Shown here: positions 1 to 7,608 of the stretch, one piece after another
Numbering within the stretch: position 1 is the first letter of the stretch
Layout of the letters: every line of letters starts with the position of its first letter
NCBI GenBank assembly: GCA_902774205.1
Contig: CACYHL010000018.1
Location: forward strand, 16,504-52,505
Reading direction: 5' to 3'
DNA from: an uncultured Bacteroidota bacterium
Lineage (GTDB): Bacteria > Bacteroidota > Bacteroidia > Bacteroidales > WCHB1-69
Length of the DNA: 36,002 nt
Position numbers and translations under genes: made by a program
Notes under the pieces: model-generated
What the model saw: only the letters and a program-made list of their open reading frames with translations
The model's database searches: none
Told to the model about the DNA's origin: nothing

Positions 1-1
1 A

Positions 2-1369
2 TGGCAATGGTTCCGCAAACAGAATCCTCCACGAATTTCAATTCCAATCGCCTTCATTTCATTATGGATGACGTGGGAATACCTTCATCTTAACTGGGAT
101 TTGACATGGCCATGGCTGAACTTGGGCAACGTATTTTCGGCCTGCACAGAATGGGTACAATGGTACGAATACACCGGCACATTCGGCGGGACGTTATGGA
201 TATTAATTGTTAACTTTCTGATTTTCAATATTATAAAAATATTTGGAAAAGCAGAGAAGAAACAGATTATTACACTTGCAACTGTAACATTCCTCACAAT
301 TTCCATTCCATTGGCAATATCCCAAATACGATACAAAACATACGAACCTGCAAAAGAGAATCCGATAGAAGTCGTTATCATTCAGCAGAATACAGATCCA
401 TGGTATGAGGAGTATGCCCTTTCGAACGCTGACCAGACGGTGCGTCTGCTGCAAGTTGCCGCGCCGCTGACTACGGAGCGAACAGAGCTTATTGTCTGCC
501 CCGAATCGAGTGTGCCGCACAACATTGTAGAAGACGACTTATTATCAAAAAGCTATGAACCAGAGACTTACAATTACTTTGGTTTTGTCCTTCTCGATTC
601 ATTCATAGCTCAGCGCCCGCAGTTGAATTTCATTTTAGGACTTTCGACCGTGAGATACTACAATTGCCAAGCGACAGAAACGGCGCGAAAAGGCGGGCGC
701 GAGCAGACATACCGTGACTACTTCAACACATCGGCATTGTACAGCAAAGCTGGCTGCGAAGCGGTGTACCACAAAAGCAAGTTGGTGCCTGGTGTTGAAA
801 AAATGCCGTTCCCGAAAGTACTTGGATTTTTGGAGGATTATGCGGTTGACTTAGGCGGCATATCAGGCTCATTAGGAATAGACACAGAGCAAAAGGCATT
901 TAAAGTCACTACAAATCAAGGAGTTATAAAAGTAGGAGCGCCAATCTGCTATGAATCTGCCTACGGGGAGCACTTCGCAAAATTTGTAAAAGACGGGGCT
1001 GTGATGATGACGGTGATAACAAATGACGGATGGTGGAAAAAGACCCCCGGACACATACAGCACTTTCTCTTCTCGAAGTTGCGCTCTATAGAGACGCGGC
1101 GCACGATAATACGCGCCGCCAACACTGGCATTTCAGCGTTCATTGACGAAAAAGGCGATATACACCAAGCCACAAAATATGAGGAGCGCGTTGCGATACG
1201 GCAGGAGGTTTTTCCAAACGACCGTCTGACATTTTACGTAAAACACGGAGATTATTTGGCAAAAATTGCAATTGCCGTAAACTTTGCAGCAATCCTTTTT
1301 GGAATATATCTGAGAATAGCGAGGTGGCGTAAAAAGCTCGGCAACGGGTCGGCGAAGCAAACAGTTTAA
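2..1369 (+). CDS. lnt: Apolipoprotein N-acyltransferase, 5'-truncated
   Basis: Transfers an acyl chain to the N-terminal cysteine of apolipoproteins in the inner membrane, the last step of lipoprotein maturation. The frame is open to the left edge (455 codons visible), so the gene begins outside the window and the ATG at 68 is internal. Just after the edge is the Lnt-type membrane/loop pattern with WPWLNLGN and QWYEYTG, followed by a hydrophobic helix. The nitrilase-fold domain carries the expected catalytic trio: Glu in CPESS (codon 503-505), Lys in YHKSKLVPG (773-775) and Cys in PICYES (947-949). A final membrane helix and a basic tail close the protein. The missing part should be the N-terminal transmembrane bundle. 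A hairpin terminator follows 28 bases after the stop. Identification is firm. Confidence 0.95.
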   Translation, partial: WQWFRKQNPPRISIPIAFISLWMTWEYLHLNWDLTWPWLNLGNVFSACTEWVQWYEYTGTFGGTLWILIVNFLIFNIIKIFGKAEKKQIITLATVTFLTISIPLAISQIRYKTYEPAKENPIEVVIIQQNTDPWYEEYALSNADQTVRLLQVAAPLTTERTELIVCPESSVPHNIVEDDLLSKSYEPETYNYFGFVLLDSFIAQRPQLNFILGLSTVRYYNCQATETARKGGREQTYRDYFNTSALYSKAGCEAVYHKSKLVPGVEKMPFPKVLGFLEDYAVDLGGISGSLGIDTEQKAFKVTTNQGVIKVGAPICYESAYGEHFAKFVKDGAVMMTVITNDGWWKKTPGHIQHFLFSKLRSIETRRTIIRAANTGISAFIDEKGDIHQATKYEERVAIRQEVFPNDRLTFYVKHGDYLAKIAIAVNFAAILFGIYLRIARWRKKLGNGSAKQTV

Positions 1370-1397
1370 CGTATAACCTATTGATTATAAAACAAAT

Positions 1398-1424
1398 AAG
1401 GCGAAGTTTTAAAAACTTCGCCTT
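1398..1424. terminator. Bidirectional intrinsic terminator between lnt and tRNA-Glu
   Basis: Two 13-base arms (1398-1410 and 1412-1424) form a perfect inverted repeat around one base, with core GGCGAAGTT pairing to AACTTCGCC. The flanks are A/T-rich on both sides (TTTAAAATTTT to the right; A/T-rich with T runs on the minus strand to the left). It sits between the ends of two convergent units, so it can stop both lnt and the tRNA transcript. Confidence 0.75.
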
Positions 1425-1434
1425 TAAAATTTTG

Positions 1435-1509
1435 TACTGGATAGGGGATTCGAACCCCTGATTTTAAGGATGAAAACCTTACGTCCTAGGCCAACTAGAC
1501 GAATCCAGC
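1435..1509 (-). tRNA. tRNA-Glu (anticodon UUC)
   Basis: Read on the minus strand the 75 bases fold as a complete cloverleaf. The 7-bp acceptor stem is GCTGGAT with ATCCAGT (first pair G-U), and the D arm is GTCTAG..CTAGGAC. The anticodon stem TAAGG/CCTTA holds loop TTTTCAT with anticodon TTC, and the T arm is AGGGG-TTCGAAT-CCCCT. The discriminator is A and the CCA end is not encoded, so it must be added by the nucleotidyltransferase. It has its own promoter at 1529-1558 and ends at the shared hairpin terminator. Confidence 0.96.
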
Positions 1510-1528
1510 ATAGTCACAAAAGACGGTG

Positions 1529-1558
1529 CAAAGATACACATTTTTTCCATACGTTCAA
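1529..1558 (-). promoter_or_regulatory. Promoter of tRNA-Glu
   Basis: On the minus strand TATCTTTG (1529-1536) matches the Bacteroidota -7 consensus TAnnTTTG. A TTG (1556-1558) lies 19 bases upstream as the -33 element. The -7 box is about 20 bases from the tRNA 5' end, a normal spacing for a short leader. Confidence 0.7.
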
Positions 1559-1656
1559 CTATTTTCCTTGAAATATTCAAAAAAAACAGCATTATCCAAA
1601 AATCTAAAACAACCAATCAAACATCAGGTTATGCAAAAACATAACAGAAAATCAGA

Positions 1657-3087
1657 TTATTTCAAATTAGTATGTTTTAATACGATTTTAATCTTCTGAT
1701 TATAAGTTTCTTGCAAATATTTAGCCAACGATTCCGCAAAATAGACAGAGCGGTGTTGACCGCCAGTGCAGCCGAAAGAGACTGTCAAATGGGTGAATTT
1801 CCTTTCAAGATAATTGTCAACAGACAGCTTTATGAGATTGAAGACCGAGTCTTTGAAATCCTCCACTTCATCGTACTTTTCAAGAAATTCCGCCACAACC
1901 TCGTCCTTGCCGGTGAAATTCTCATAGAACTTGTCGCGCCCCGGATTTGGCAGTGCACGACAGTCGAAAACGAAGCCGCCGCCGTTGCCAGAATAATCAA
2001 CAGGAATGCCTTTTTTGTAAGAGAAACTGTTTATCTCAACGACCAACTTATCAGACACTTCCATTGACAAATCGGCGAGTTCAGACTCTGTAATCCGCTT
2101 CAAGACATCGAAAAGGGCAGGAATTTCCAATTGCAACCGGCAATTTTCAAGAATATATTTGATATTTTTTATCGCGAAAGGAATACTCAACAGAAAATGC
2201 GCCTTCCTTTCATAAAAGCCCCTAAAGCCATACGCACCGAAGGCCTGCATTATCCGAATCAGCGCGAAAGCGTCAAAAGATTGCAAGAACTTATTGCGGT
2301 TGACAGGCACATAATTCGAGAGCTCATCTAAATAGAAATCAAGAAGCTCGTTGCGGAGCTCCGGCGACAAATCCGCCTTCCCATCATACAGCAGCGAAGC
2401 CACATCATATTGCAACGCCCCTTTTCTTCCCCCTTGATAATCAATAAAATAGACATCATCATCAACAATCATTATATTCCTCGACTGAAAATCACGGAAG
2501 AGAAAATAGTTACTGTCAGCTTTCAAAAGATAATCCATCAGTTTCTGAAAATCGTCTTCCAAAAGCTGCTCATCGAAAGAGATGCCAGCCAATTTCAGAA
2601 AATAATATTTAAAATAATTCAAATCCCACTGCATCGACTGACGATCAAAAATGCCGCGCGGATAACAGACAGAAAAGTCAATTCCTTGTTTACCAGCCAT
2701 TTGCAAGCGAGGTAACTGTTTCAGAACCTTCTTATACAACTCAATGGTCTCTGGAGCAGGCACGCCACCCACCCTATTTGCGATGAGGTGAAAATACAAA
2801 GTCTCATCTCCAAGATCTGTAAGCAGATAATACATTCTTGAATCATCAACAGCCAAAACCTCAGGCACATTAATCTCATGTTCCATGAAAAATTCAGTGA
2901 ACGAGAAAAATGCCTCATTCTCCTTCACATTTTTATTAAAAGCCCCCATAATAGGCTCATGGTCAGCGAAAGTGATACGGAAATAGAGTCGGTTTGAACC
3001 TGACTGAGGAATTTTATGGAACGACTGGCAGCGTTGCCCAGTATATTTTTCGGCAAGTTCTTTCAGAACCAATGAATTGAAAGTCAT
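1657..3087 (-). CDS. AmgK-like sugar kinase fused to RapZ C-terminal domain
   Basis: A 476-residue two-domain protein. Residues 1 to about 330 have the aminoglycoside-phosphotransferase fold: a SGSNRLYFRI start like AmgK, catalytic Asp199 in FRDFQSRN with Asn204, and the metal-binding DYQ at Asp216. The AmgK family phosphorylates N-acetylmuramate/GlcNAc at the anomeric carbon in wall recycling. Residues about 345-476 match the RapZ C-terminal domain (SFSYKKGIP, DCRALPNPGR, and GCTGGQHRSVY at 439-449). In enterobacteria this is the part of RapZ that binds small RNA and senses glucosamine-6-phosphate. The P-loop half of RapZ is absent and replaced by the kinase. The ATG lies 17 bases after the acetyltransferase stop, so the genes are probably co-transcribed. 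No MurU-like nucleotidyltransferase is next to it. Domain calls are firm; the substrate is inferred. Confidence 0.85.
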   Translation of the reverse strand: MTFNSLVLKELAEKYTGQRCQSFHKIPQSGSNRLYFRITFADHEPIMGAFNKNVKENEAFFSFTEFFMEHEINVPEVLAVDDSRMYYLLTDLGDETLYFHLIANRVGGVPAPETIELYKKVLKQLPRLQMAGKQGIDFSVCYPRGIFDRQSMQWDLNYFKYYFLKLAGISFDEQLLEDDFQKLMDYLLKADSNYFLFRDFQSRNIMIVDDDVYFIDYQGGRKGALQYDVASLLYDGKADLSPELRNELLDFYLDELSNYVPVNRNKFLQSFDAFALIRIMQAFGAYGFRGFYERKAHFLLSIPFAIKNIKYILENCRLQLEIPALFDVLKRITESELADLSMEVSDKLVVEINSFSYKKGIPVDYSGNGGGFVFDCRALPNPGRDKFYENFTGKDEVVAEFLEKYDEVEDFKDSVFNLIKLSVDNYLERKFTHLTVSFGCTGGQHRSVYFAESLAKYLQETYNQKIKIVLKHTNLK

Positions 3088-3104
3088 AATACTCTTATTA
3101 TCAG

Positions 3105-3680
3105 TTAATTACATTTTACAACAATATTCTCTTGCAAGCGGTAGCGCTCATGGGTTTGGGGGCATTCAGCGAAACCGTCCTTATCAAAAACGAGTTTCTG
3201 GCCTGCCTCGCTCACCCAACCGATTCGCCGCGCCGGATTTCCGACCATAAGCGCATAATCCGGCACATCGTGGGTAACGACCGCGCCCGCACCAATCAGC
3301 GCACAACGCCCAATCTCATTACCGCAGACCACAGTGGCATTCGCACCGATTGTGGCGCCGCGCTTTACCAACGTCCGCTTGTACTCATCCTTACGTGGAA
3401 ACGCGCTACGAGGATTAATAACATTTGTGAAAACCATTGAAGGGCCAAGGAAAACATCATCTTCGCAAACCACTCCAGAGTAAACAGACACATTATTTTG
3501 TATCTTCACATTGTTACCAAGAACGACTTCGGGCGAAACAACAACATTTTGTCCGATATTGCACCGCTCCCCTATTTTACAATTCGACATGATATGGCAA
3601 AAATGCCAAATCTTAGTGCCTGCGCCAATCTCGCAACCATCATCTACGTATGACGACTCGTGAACAAAAAAATCTTTCAT
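3105..3680 (-). CDS. WlbB/WbpD-like sugar-nucleotide N-acetyltransferase
   Basis: 191 residues, almost all left-handed beta-helix hexapeptide repeats (for example GAGTKIWHFCHI, GNNVKIQNNVSVY, GAGAVVTHDVPDYALMVGNPAR). The segment VYSGVVCEDDVFLGPSMVFTN and the conserved NPRSAF loop are typical of WlbB/WbpD enzymes. These acetylate the 3-amino group of a UDP-2-acetamido-3-amino-dideoxyhexuronate for lipopolysaccharide or O-antigen. A related specificity (a dTDP-3-aminosugar acetyltransferase) is possible because no partner dehydrogenase or aminotransferase is in the window. It starts 24 bases after the DPP-IV stop and ends 17 bases before the kinase-RapZ gene, so the three may share a transcript. 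Confidence 0.83.
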   Translation of the reverse strand: MKDFFVHESSYVDDGCEIGAGTKIWHFCHIMSNCKIGERCNIGQNVVVSPEVVLGNNVKIQNNVSVYSGVVCEDDVFLGPSMVFTNVINPRSAFPRKDEYKRTLVKRGATIGANATVVCGNEIGRCALIGAGAVVTHDVPDYALMVGNPARRIGWVSEAGQKLVFDKDGFAECPQTHERYRLQENIVVKCN

Positions 3681-3704
3681 AAGTTTATCTTAATTATTTG
3701 ATTA

Positions 3705-5882
3705 TCAGAGATTTCTAAACAAAAATTCCGAAAGTTTAGTATAAAGATGAAGACGGGTGTTACCGCCGTATATAAAATGATTTTTATTCGGATAGAAGAA
3801 CTGCTCATACTGTTTGCCGGCCTTGTTCAGCTGAGTGACCAAATCCATGGAATTTTGGAAATGCACGTTGTCGTCACCGGTGCCATGAACGAGCAAAAAG
3901 CTGCCCTGCAAATCTTTAGCGAAGAAACATGGTGAGTTGTCATCGTAGCCTGAAGGGTTGTCCTGCGGTTTTTGAAGAAATCTTTCTGTATATATATTAT
4001 CGTAGTAACGCCAATTAGTGACCGGCGCAACTGACATTGCCATTTTGAAAGTGCCGTTTCCTTTGAAAAGCGAAAGCGCGGATAGATAGCCACCAAAACT
4101 CCAGCCCCAAATTCCAACGCGCTCCGGATCCACGAAGCCCAAAGTTTTCAAATAGTTGGCAGCTGCAATCTGGTCTATGGCTTCGTATTTACCCATCTGC
4201 TTGTAAATCACCTTCTTAAACTCATCGCCGCGACCTGCCGTGCCGCGCCCGTCAACGCAGACGACAATGTAGCCGTGCTGCGCAACATATTGGTACCACG
4301 CGAAATCACCGCTTCTGAAATAACTGTTGTTCACCTCCTGCGACCCCGGACCACCATAAACATACATCAAGACAGGGTATTTCTTATCTGATTTAAAATT
4401 AAGAGGTTTGAGCATCCAGCCGTTCAGTTTCACGCCATCTGCCGTAGTAAAATCGAAAAACTCCTTTTTCGCAAAACCGTACTCTTTCATCGTATTTTTG
4501 AAAGCGGAATTATCCTCAATCGTATAGAGGAGCTTACCGTCAGCGGAATGAAGCGAATATACAGGCGGCTCATTCGCTGTGGAATAATTATCCAAATAAA
4601 AATGAGCGTTAGAGTTAAAGGTTATATTGTTCCAGCCGCTGCCATTAGTCAGCATTTTCTTATTTTTACCCTGAAAATCAATCACATACAAATCCTGATT
4701 AAAAACACTTGATTCATTTGAGGTATAATAGACAAGCTGTTTTTCAAAATCTATGGCGGCGATACCTTTCACCATAAAAGAGCCCTTCGTCAGCTGCACA
4801 GGGGTTTTGCCGAACTCAGCCCTGTAAATATGATTGAAACCGTCACGCTCAGACGTGAAAATCACCGAATTATTGTCACTCAAAAAATAGTAGTCATCGG
4901 GCTCCTCAATCCACCACTTGTTCTCGTCTGTCAGAACCACCTCTTTCTTTTTAGAATCGACATTGCAGCGGAAAACTTCAAGCTTGTTTTGCAGGCGGTT
5001 CAGCTTCATGACCATCAAATCGGCAGAATTATCGAGCCAGAAGGCGCGCGGATAATAGCAATCCTCATGCGGAAAGTCGATTTTTGCAGAAGATTTTTTA
5101 GCAATATCATAAACATAAATGTCAACCACAGAATTATCCTCGCCGGCTTTCGGATACTTATATTTATATTCTTCGGGATAAAGCTCGCCCCACATTGTCA
5201 TTGAAAACTCCTTCACAGCAGACTCATCGAAACGGAAATATGCAAGTTTTTTCCCGTCAGGCGACCAATAGAAACACTTTGAAAGACTCAGTTCCTCCTC
5301 GTAAACCCAGTCGGCAAAACCGTTGCGCACCTCGTTCTCTTTACCATCAACCGTAACCTGATACTCTGCGCCCGTATTCAAATCGACATAAAAAAGGTTG
5401 TAGTCGCGCACAAAAGCCACCTTAGAGCCATCGGGTGAAAACTCCGCAAAGCTCTGTTTCCCCTTCAGCGTATCAGCTACAGGCATAAGCTTATTATTCT
5501 TTAAATCAAACACATAGTAATTTGCACAAGTGGAGCGGCGGTAAATATAATCGAGGTTAAAAGCGAGCAGTATCTTCGAGCAGGTCACATCGAACTCATA
5601 ATCGTTAAGTTTGGCAAGAGAAAGTTTTCCGTCAGATGCCTTGGCAAGCATATCCTGAGTAAGAATATCACCCGCCTTCTCTCCATTTTTGAAGGCATGT
5701 TTTGAAATCGCGGTTTTATCCTTTACCGAATAATAGTCGCTGTTCGGCATGGAAGCGAAGCCCGGAACAGACTTTGGAATGAACTTATAATCAGTCCAAA
5801 TATCCTGAAGTGTAATCTCTTTTTGCGCAAAAAGAAGATTCGCGAAAACGAGAAAAAAAACAGAAAAAGCCAATCTCTTCAT
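3705..5882 (-). CDS. Dipeptidyl peptidase IV (serine peptidase S9B)
   Basis: Secreted or periplasmic exopeptidase that removes N-terminal Xaa-Pro or Xaa-Ala dipeptides and feeds peptide uptake. The ATG at 5882 gives 725 residues beginning with a clear signal peptide (MKRLAFSVFFLVFANLLFAQ); the longer frame starts with TTG and is less likely. An eight-bladed beta-propeller region comes first and contains the YEEEL glutamates (195-197) that hold the substrate N-terminus. The alpha/beta-hydrolase domain follows, with Ser595 in GWSFGG, Asp670 in GTGDDNVHF and His702 in NKNHF. The Ser-Asp-His spacing is close to that of human DPP4 (S630, D708, H740). A prolyl tripeptidyl peptidase is the nearest alternative. 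Confidence 0.93.
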   Translation of the reverse strand: MKRLAFSVFFLVFANLLFAQKEITLQDIWTDYKFIPKSVPGFASMPNSDYYSVKDKTAISKHAFKNGEKAGDILTQDMLAKASDGKLSLAKLNDYEFDVTCSKILLAFNLDYIYRRSTCANYYVFDLKNNKLMPVADTLKGKQSFAEFSPDGSKVAFVRDYNLFYVDLNTGAEYQVTVDGKENEVRNGFADWVYEEELSLSKCFYWSPDGKKLAYFRFDESAVKEFSMTMWGELYPEEYKYKYPKAGEDNSVVDIYVYDIAKKSSAKIDFPHEDCYYPRAFWLDNSADLMVMKLNRLQNKLEVFRCNVDSKKKEVVLTDENKWWIEEPDDYYFLSDNNSVIFTSERDGFNHIYRAEFGKTPVQLTKGSFMVKGIAAIDFEKQLVYYTSNESSVFNQDLYVIDFQGKNKKMLTNGSGWNNITFNSNAHFYLDNYSTANEPPVYSLHSADGKLLYTIEDNSAFKNTMKEYGFAKKEFFDFTTADGVKLNGWMLKPLNFKSDKKYPVLMYVYGGPGSQEVNNSYFRSGDFAWYQYVAQHGYIVVCVDGRGTAGRGDEFKKVIYKQMGKYEAIDQIAAANYLKTLGFVDPERVGIWGWSFGGYLSALSLFKGNGTFKMAMSVAPVTNWRYYDNIYTERFLQKPQDNPSGYDDNSPCFFAKDLQGSFLLVHGTGDDNVHFQNSMDLVTQLNKAGKQYEQFFYPNKNHFIYGGNTRLHLYTKLSEFLFRNL

Positions 5883-5910
5883 GGTGATTCTCAAAATTTA
5901 AAAAGTTATG

Positions 5911-5918
5911 CAAAGGTA
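5911..5918 (-). promoter_or_regulatory. -7 element upstream of DPP-IV
   Basis: TACCTTTG on the minus strand matches TAnnTTTG, 28 bases before the chosen ATG. No good TTTG is seen at the -33 distance, so this is a partial promoter call. Its position supports the 5882 start. Confidence 0.5.
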
Positions 5919-5966
5919 ATAATTTTTATCCGCTTTTATTAGAACTTATACAGCCATATTCGCAAT

Positions 5967-7253
5967 TTACGGTTTAAGACAGCCGATAGGGACAACCCAA
6001 ACCCCATCATTGGGTCGCTGATATGAGTATTCACCCACAGCGGTAAGCACCATAAGGAACGATGGCTTTGGCATTTTATCAGTATTAATCTTATTTGCAA
6101 GTTTCACCAACGACTCAGAGCCCTTCTCTATCAAATCCGGACCACCCAGTTTTATCTCAATCAATCCATACGAGCCGTTACGCCTATGCAAAACTGCATC
6201 ACATTCGAGCCCGTCCGCATTTCTAAAATGGAAAACATTACCCGACAACGCCTCGGCATACACACGCAAATCGCGGACAGCTAAAGTTTCAAAAAGCAAT
6301 CCAAATGTCTTAAAATCGTTCATCAGGTCATCGGGACCGATAAACAAAGCGCTTGCCGCAATACTAGGATCTATAAAATAGCGCGTATCTGATGTTTGAA
6401 TTGCTGTTTTACTGCGCAAATTCGGATTCCATGCCTGCATATCCTCAATTACAAACAATTTTTTCAAGACATCGACATAATCAGACACAGTTTCGTATGT
6501 AATGGATTTATTATCATTATCTTTAATATCATCACAAAGATGTTTAAGACTGACTGCACAGCCCTGATGTCTGGCATAAGAACGCAACAATAGCCGCGTT
6601 CGTTCACTACTACGCCGCACATTATCAACCCTATGTATGTCTGTTTTATAGATAGCTTCGTAATAATCACGAGCTTCCTCTAAGGCGATTTCACCTTTTA
6701 ACAATGTTGATTGGGGCCAGCCACCACGACATATAAGATAGGATATTTCCCCAATAGTTAATGAATTACTCTGCGGCTCAAGCGATACCCCATCGAACAA
6801 ATCACCTAAACTAACAGTTCCTGAAGATTCTCCAGACTCCCACAGTGACATTGGTCGCATGCTTATGCGCCCTATCCGGCCAGTACCACTATGTTTTAAC
6901 TTTTCAAGTTGGGGCGGCACGCTGCTACCTGTTAGAATGAACTGTCCGAAAGCATTCCGCCTGTCAACCTCAGAACGAATCATATCCCAAAGTATAGGCA
7001 TTGTCTGCCATTCATCTACCAATCTTGGAGTTTCACCAGATAATAATGCGGAAGGATTAACCTGAAGCGCAGTTTGAGCATTCAATAGCACAACACCATC
7101 ACCTAAATCCAAAATACTTTTTGCAACCTGTTTGGCTGTAGTTGTTTTACCGCACCACTTAGGCCCTTCTATCAAAACAGCACCTTTACCCTGCAATTTA
7201 TGTTCAAGAAGAGTATCAGCGACCCTCTTTTTATAGATATTACCCTTATTCAC
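5967..7253 (-). CDS. AAA_14 / DUF4143 ATPase
   Basis: 428 residues from a GTG start. The N-terminal AAA module has Walker A in EGPKWCGKTTTA (about residues 30-41), Walker B in LVDEWQ and a sensor-like ILTGSS. After a winged-helix-like stretch, the C-terminal DUF4143 part contains ECDAVL followed by GLIEIKLGG, a PD-(D/E)xK-like pattern. Members of this family are common single-gene accessory ATPases in anaerobes and their function is not established. The gene stands alone, with 84 bases to DPP-IV downstream. Its promoter (7274-7303) directly touches a tandem-repeat array, which points to repeat-based, possibly self-directed regulation. The predicted leader is only about 14 bases, so translation may start nearly leaderless. 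Confidence 0.9.
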   Translation of the reverse strand: MNKGNIYKKRVADTLLEHKLQGKGAVLIEGPKWCGKTTTAKQVAKSILDLGDGVVLLNAQTALQVNPSALLSGETPRLVDEWQTMPILWDMIRSEVDRRNAFGQFILTGSSVPPQLEKLKHSGTGRIGRISMRPMSLWESGESSGTVSLGDLFDGVSLEPQSNSLTIGEISYLICRGGWPQSTLLKGEIALEEARDYYEAIYKTDIHRVDNVRRSSERTRLLLRSYARHQGCAVSLKHLCDDIKDNDNKSITYETVSDYVDVLKKLFVIEDMQAWNPNLRSKTAIQTSDTRYFIDPSIAASALFIGPDDLMNDFKTFGLLFETLAVRDLRVYAEALSGNVFHFRNADGLECDAVLHRRNGSYGLIEIKLGGPDLIEKGSESLVKLANKINTDKMPKPSFLMVLTAVGEYSYQRPNDGVWVVPIGCLKP

Positions 7254-7273
7254 TTTTAAATTTTATTTTTTTG

Positions 7274-7303
7274 CAAAGATACTAAAAATTAATAACATAC
7301 AAA
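7274..7303 (-). promoter_or_regulatory. Promoter of the DUF4143 ATPase
   Basis: On the minus strand TATCTTTG (7274-7281) and TTTG (7300-7303) are separated by 18 bases, a full match to the Bacteroidota -33/-7 pattern. The tandem repeats begin one base beyond the -33 box. Confidence 0.75.
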
Positions 7304-7304
7304 T

Positions 7305-7392
7305 TTATTCCGCAACTTTAGGAAAAGTTATTCCGCAACTTTAGGAAAAGTTATTCCGCAACTTTAGGAAAAGTTATTCCGCAACTTTAGGA
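7305..7392. repeat. Tandem 23-bp direct repeats (3.8 copies)
   Basis: Copies at 7305-7327, 7328-7350 and 7351-7373 are identical, and a fourth (7374-7392) stops after 19 bases. Each contains TTCCGCAACTTTAGGAA, whose ends TTCC and GGAA form an imperfect dyad. There are no spacers between copies, so this is not a CRISPR array. The array lies immediately upstream of the ATPase promoter, where an activator or operator array would be. The rest of the 7254-7608 gap holds the divergent promoter of the ABC operon and otherwise A/T-rich sequence. Confidence 0.93.
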
Positions 7393-7536
7393 TTTTGCCT
7401 TTGAAAAGCAAGCGTTGTTTCATTTTATCACGTTTTTCCGAAAAACTTCCAAAAATCTTGACACAAAAAAACGATTTACAATCTTTAAAATTATAAAGCA
7501 TTGATAATCAATGAATAAAAATTTTATTTTTTCTGA

Positions 7537-7565
7537 TTGAGGAAATAAAAAGTGTATTACTTTTG
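7537..7565 (+). promoter_or_regulatory. Promoter of the ABC-transporter/GntR operon
   Basis: TTG at 7537-7539 and TACTTTTG at 7558-7565 are 18 bases apart and match the -33/-7 consensus. Transcription would start near 7572, inside the dyad at 7569-7588, giving a leader of about 37 bases before the ATG at 7609. Confidence 0.72.
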
Positions 7566-7568
7566 TAG

Positions 7569-7588
7569 TGTTATAGTTCACTAATACA
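7569..7588. promoter_or_regulatory. Candidate GntR (YtrA-type) operator
   Basis: A 20-base dyad of the form TGT-N2-TAGT-N2-ACTA-N2-ACA, with 14 of 20 positions symmetric. It begins four bases after the -7 box and covers the expected transcription start, the place for a repressor site. The last gene of the operon encodes a YtrA-family GntR regulator, so autoregulation is the natural reading. Assignment is by position and symmetry only. Confidence 0.5.
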
Positions 7589-7608
7589 GTAAACCAATTA
7601 CAAGCGAT

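Noticed and set aside
1628-1645. Terminator for the kinase-RapZ gene (GTTATG/CATAAC hairpin)
   Set aside because: Only 6 bp, A/T-rich and without a following T run on the minus strand.
7305-7392. Possible CRISPR array
   Set aside because: The 23-bp units are directly adjacent without spacers, and no cas gene is present.
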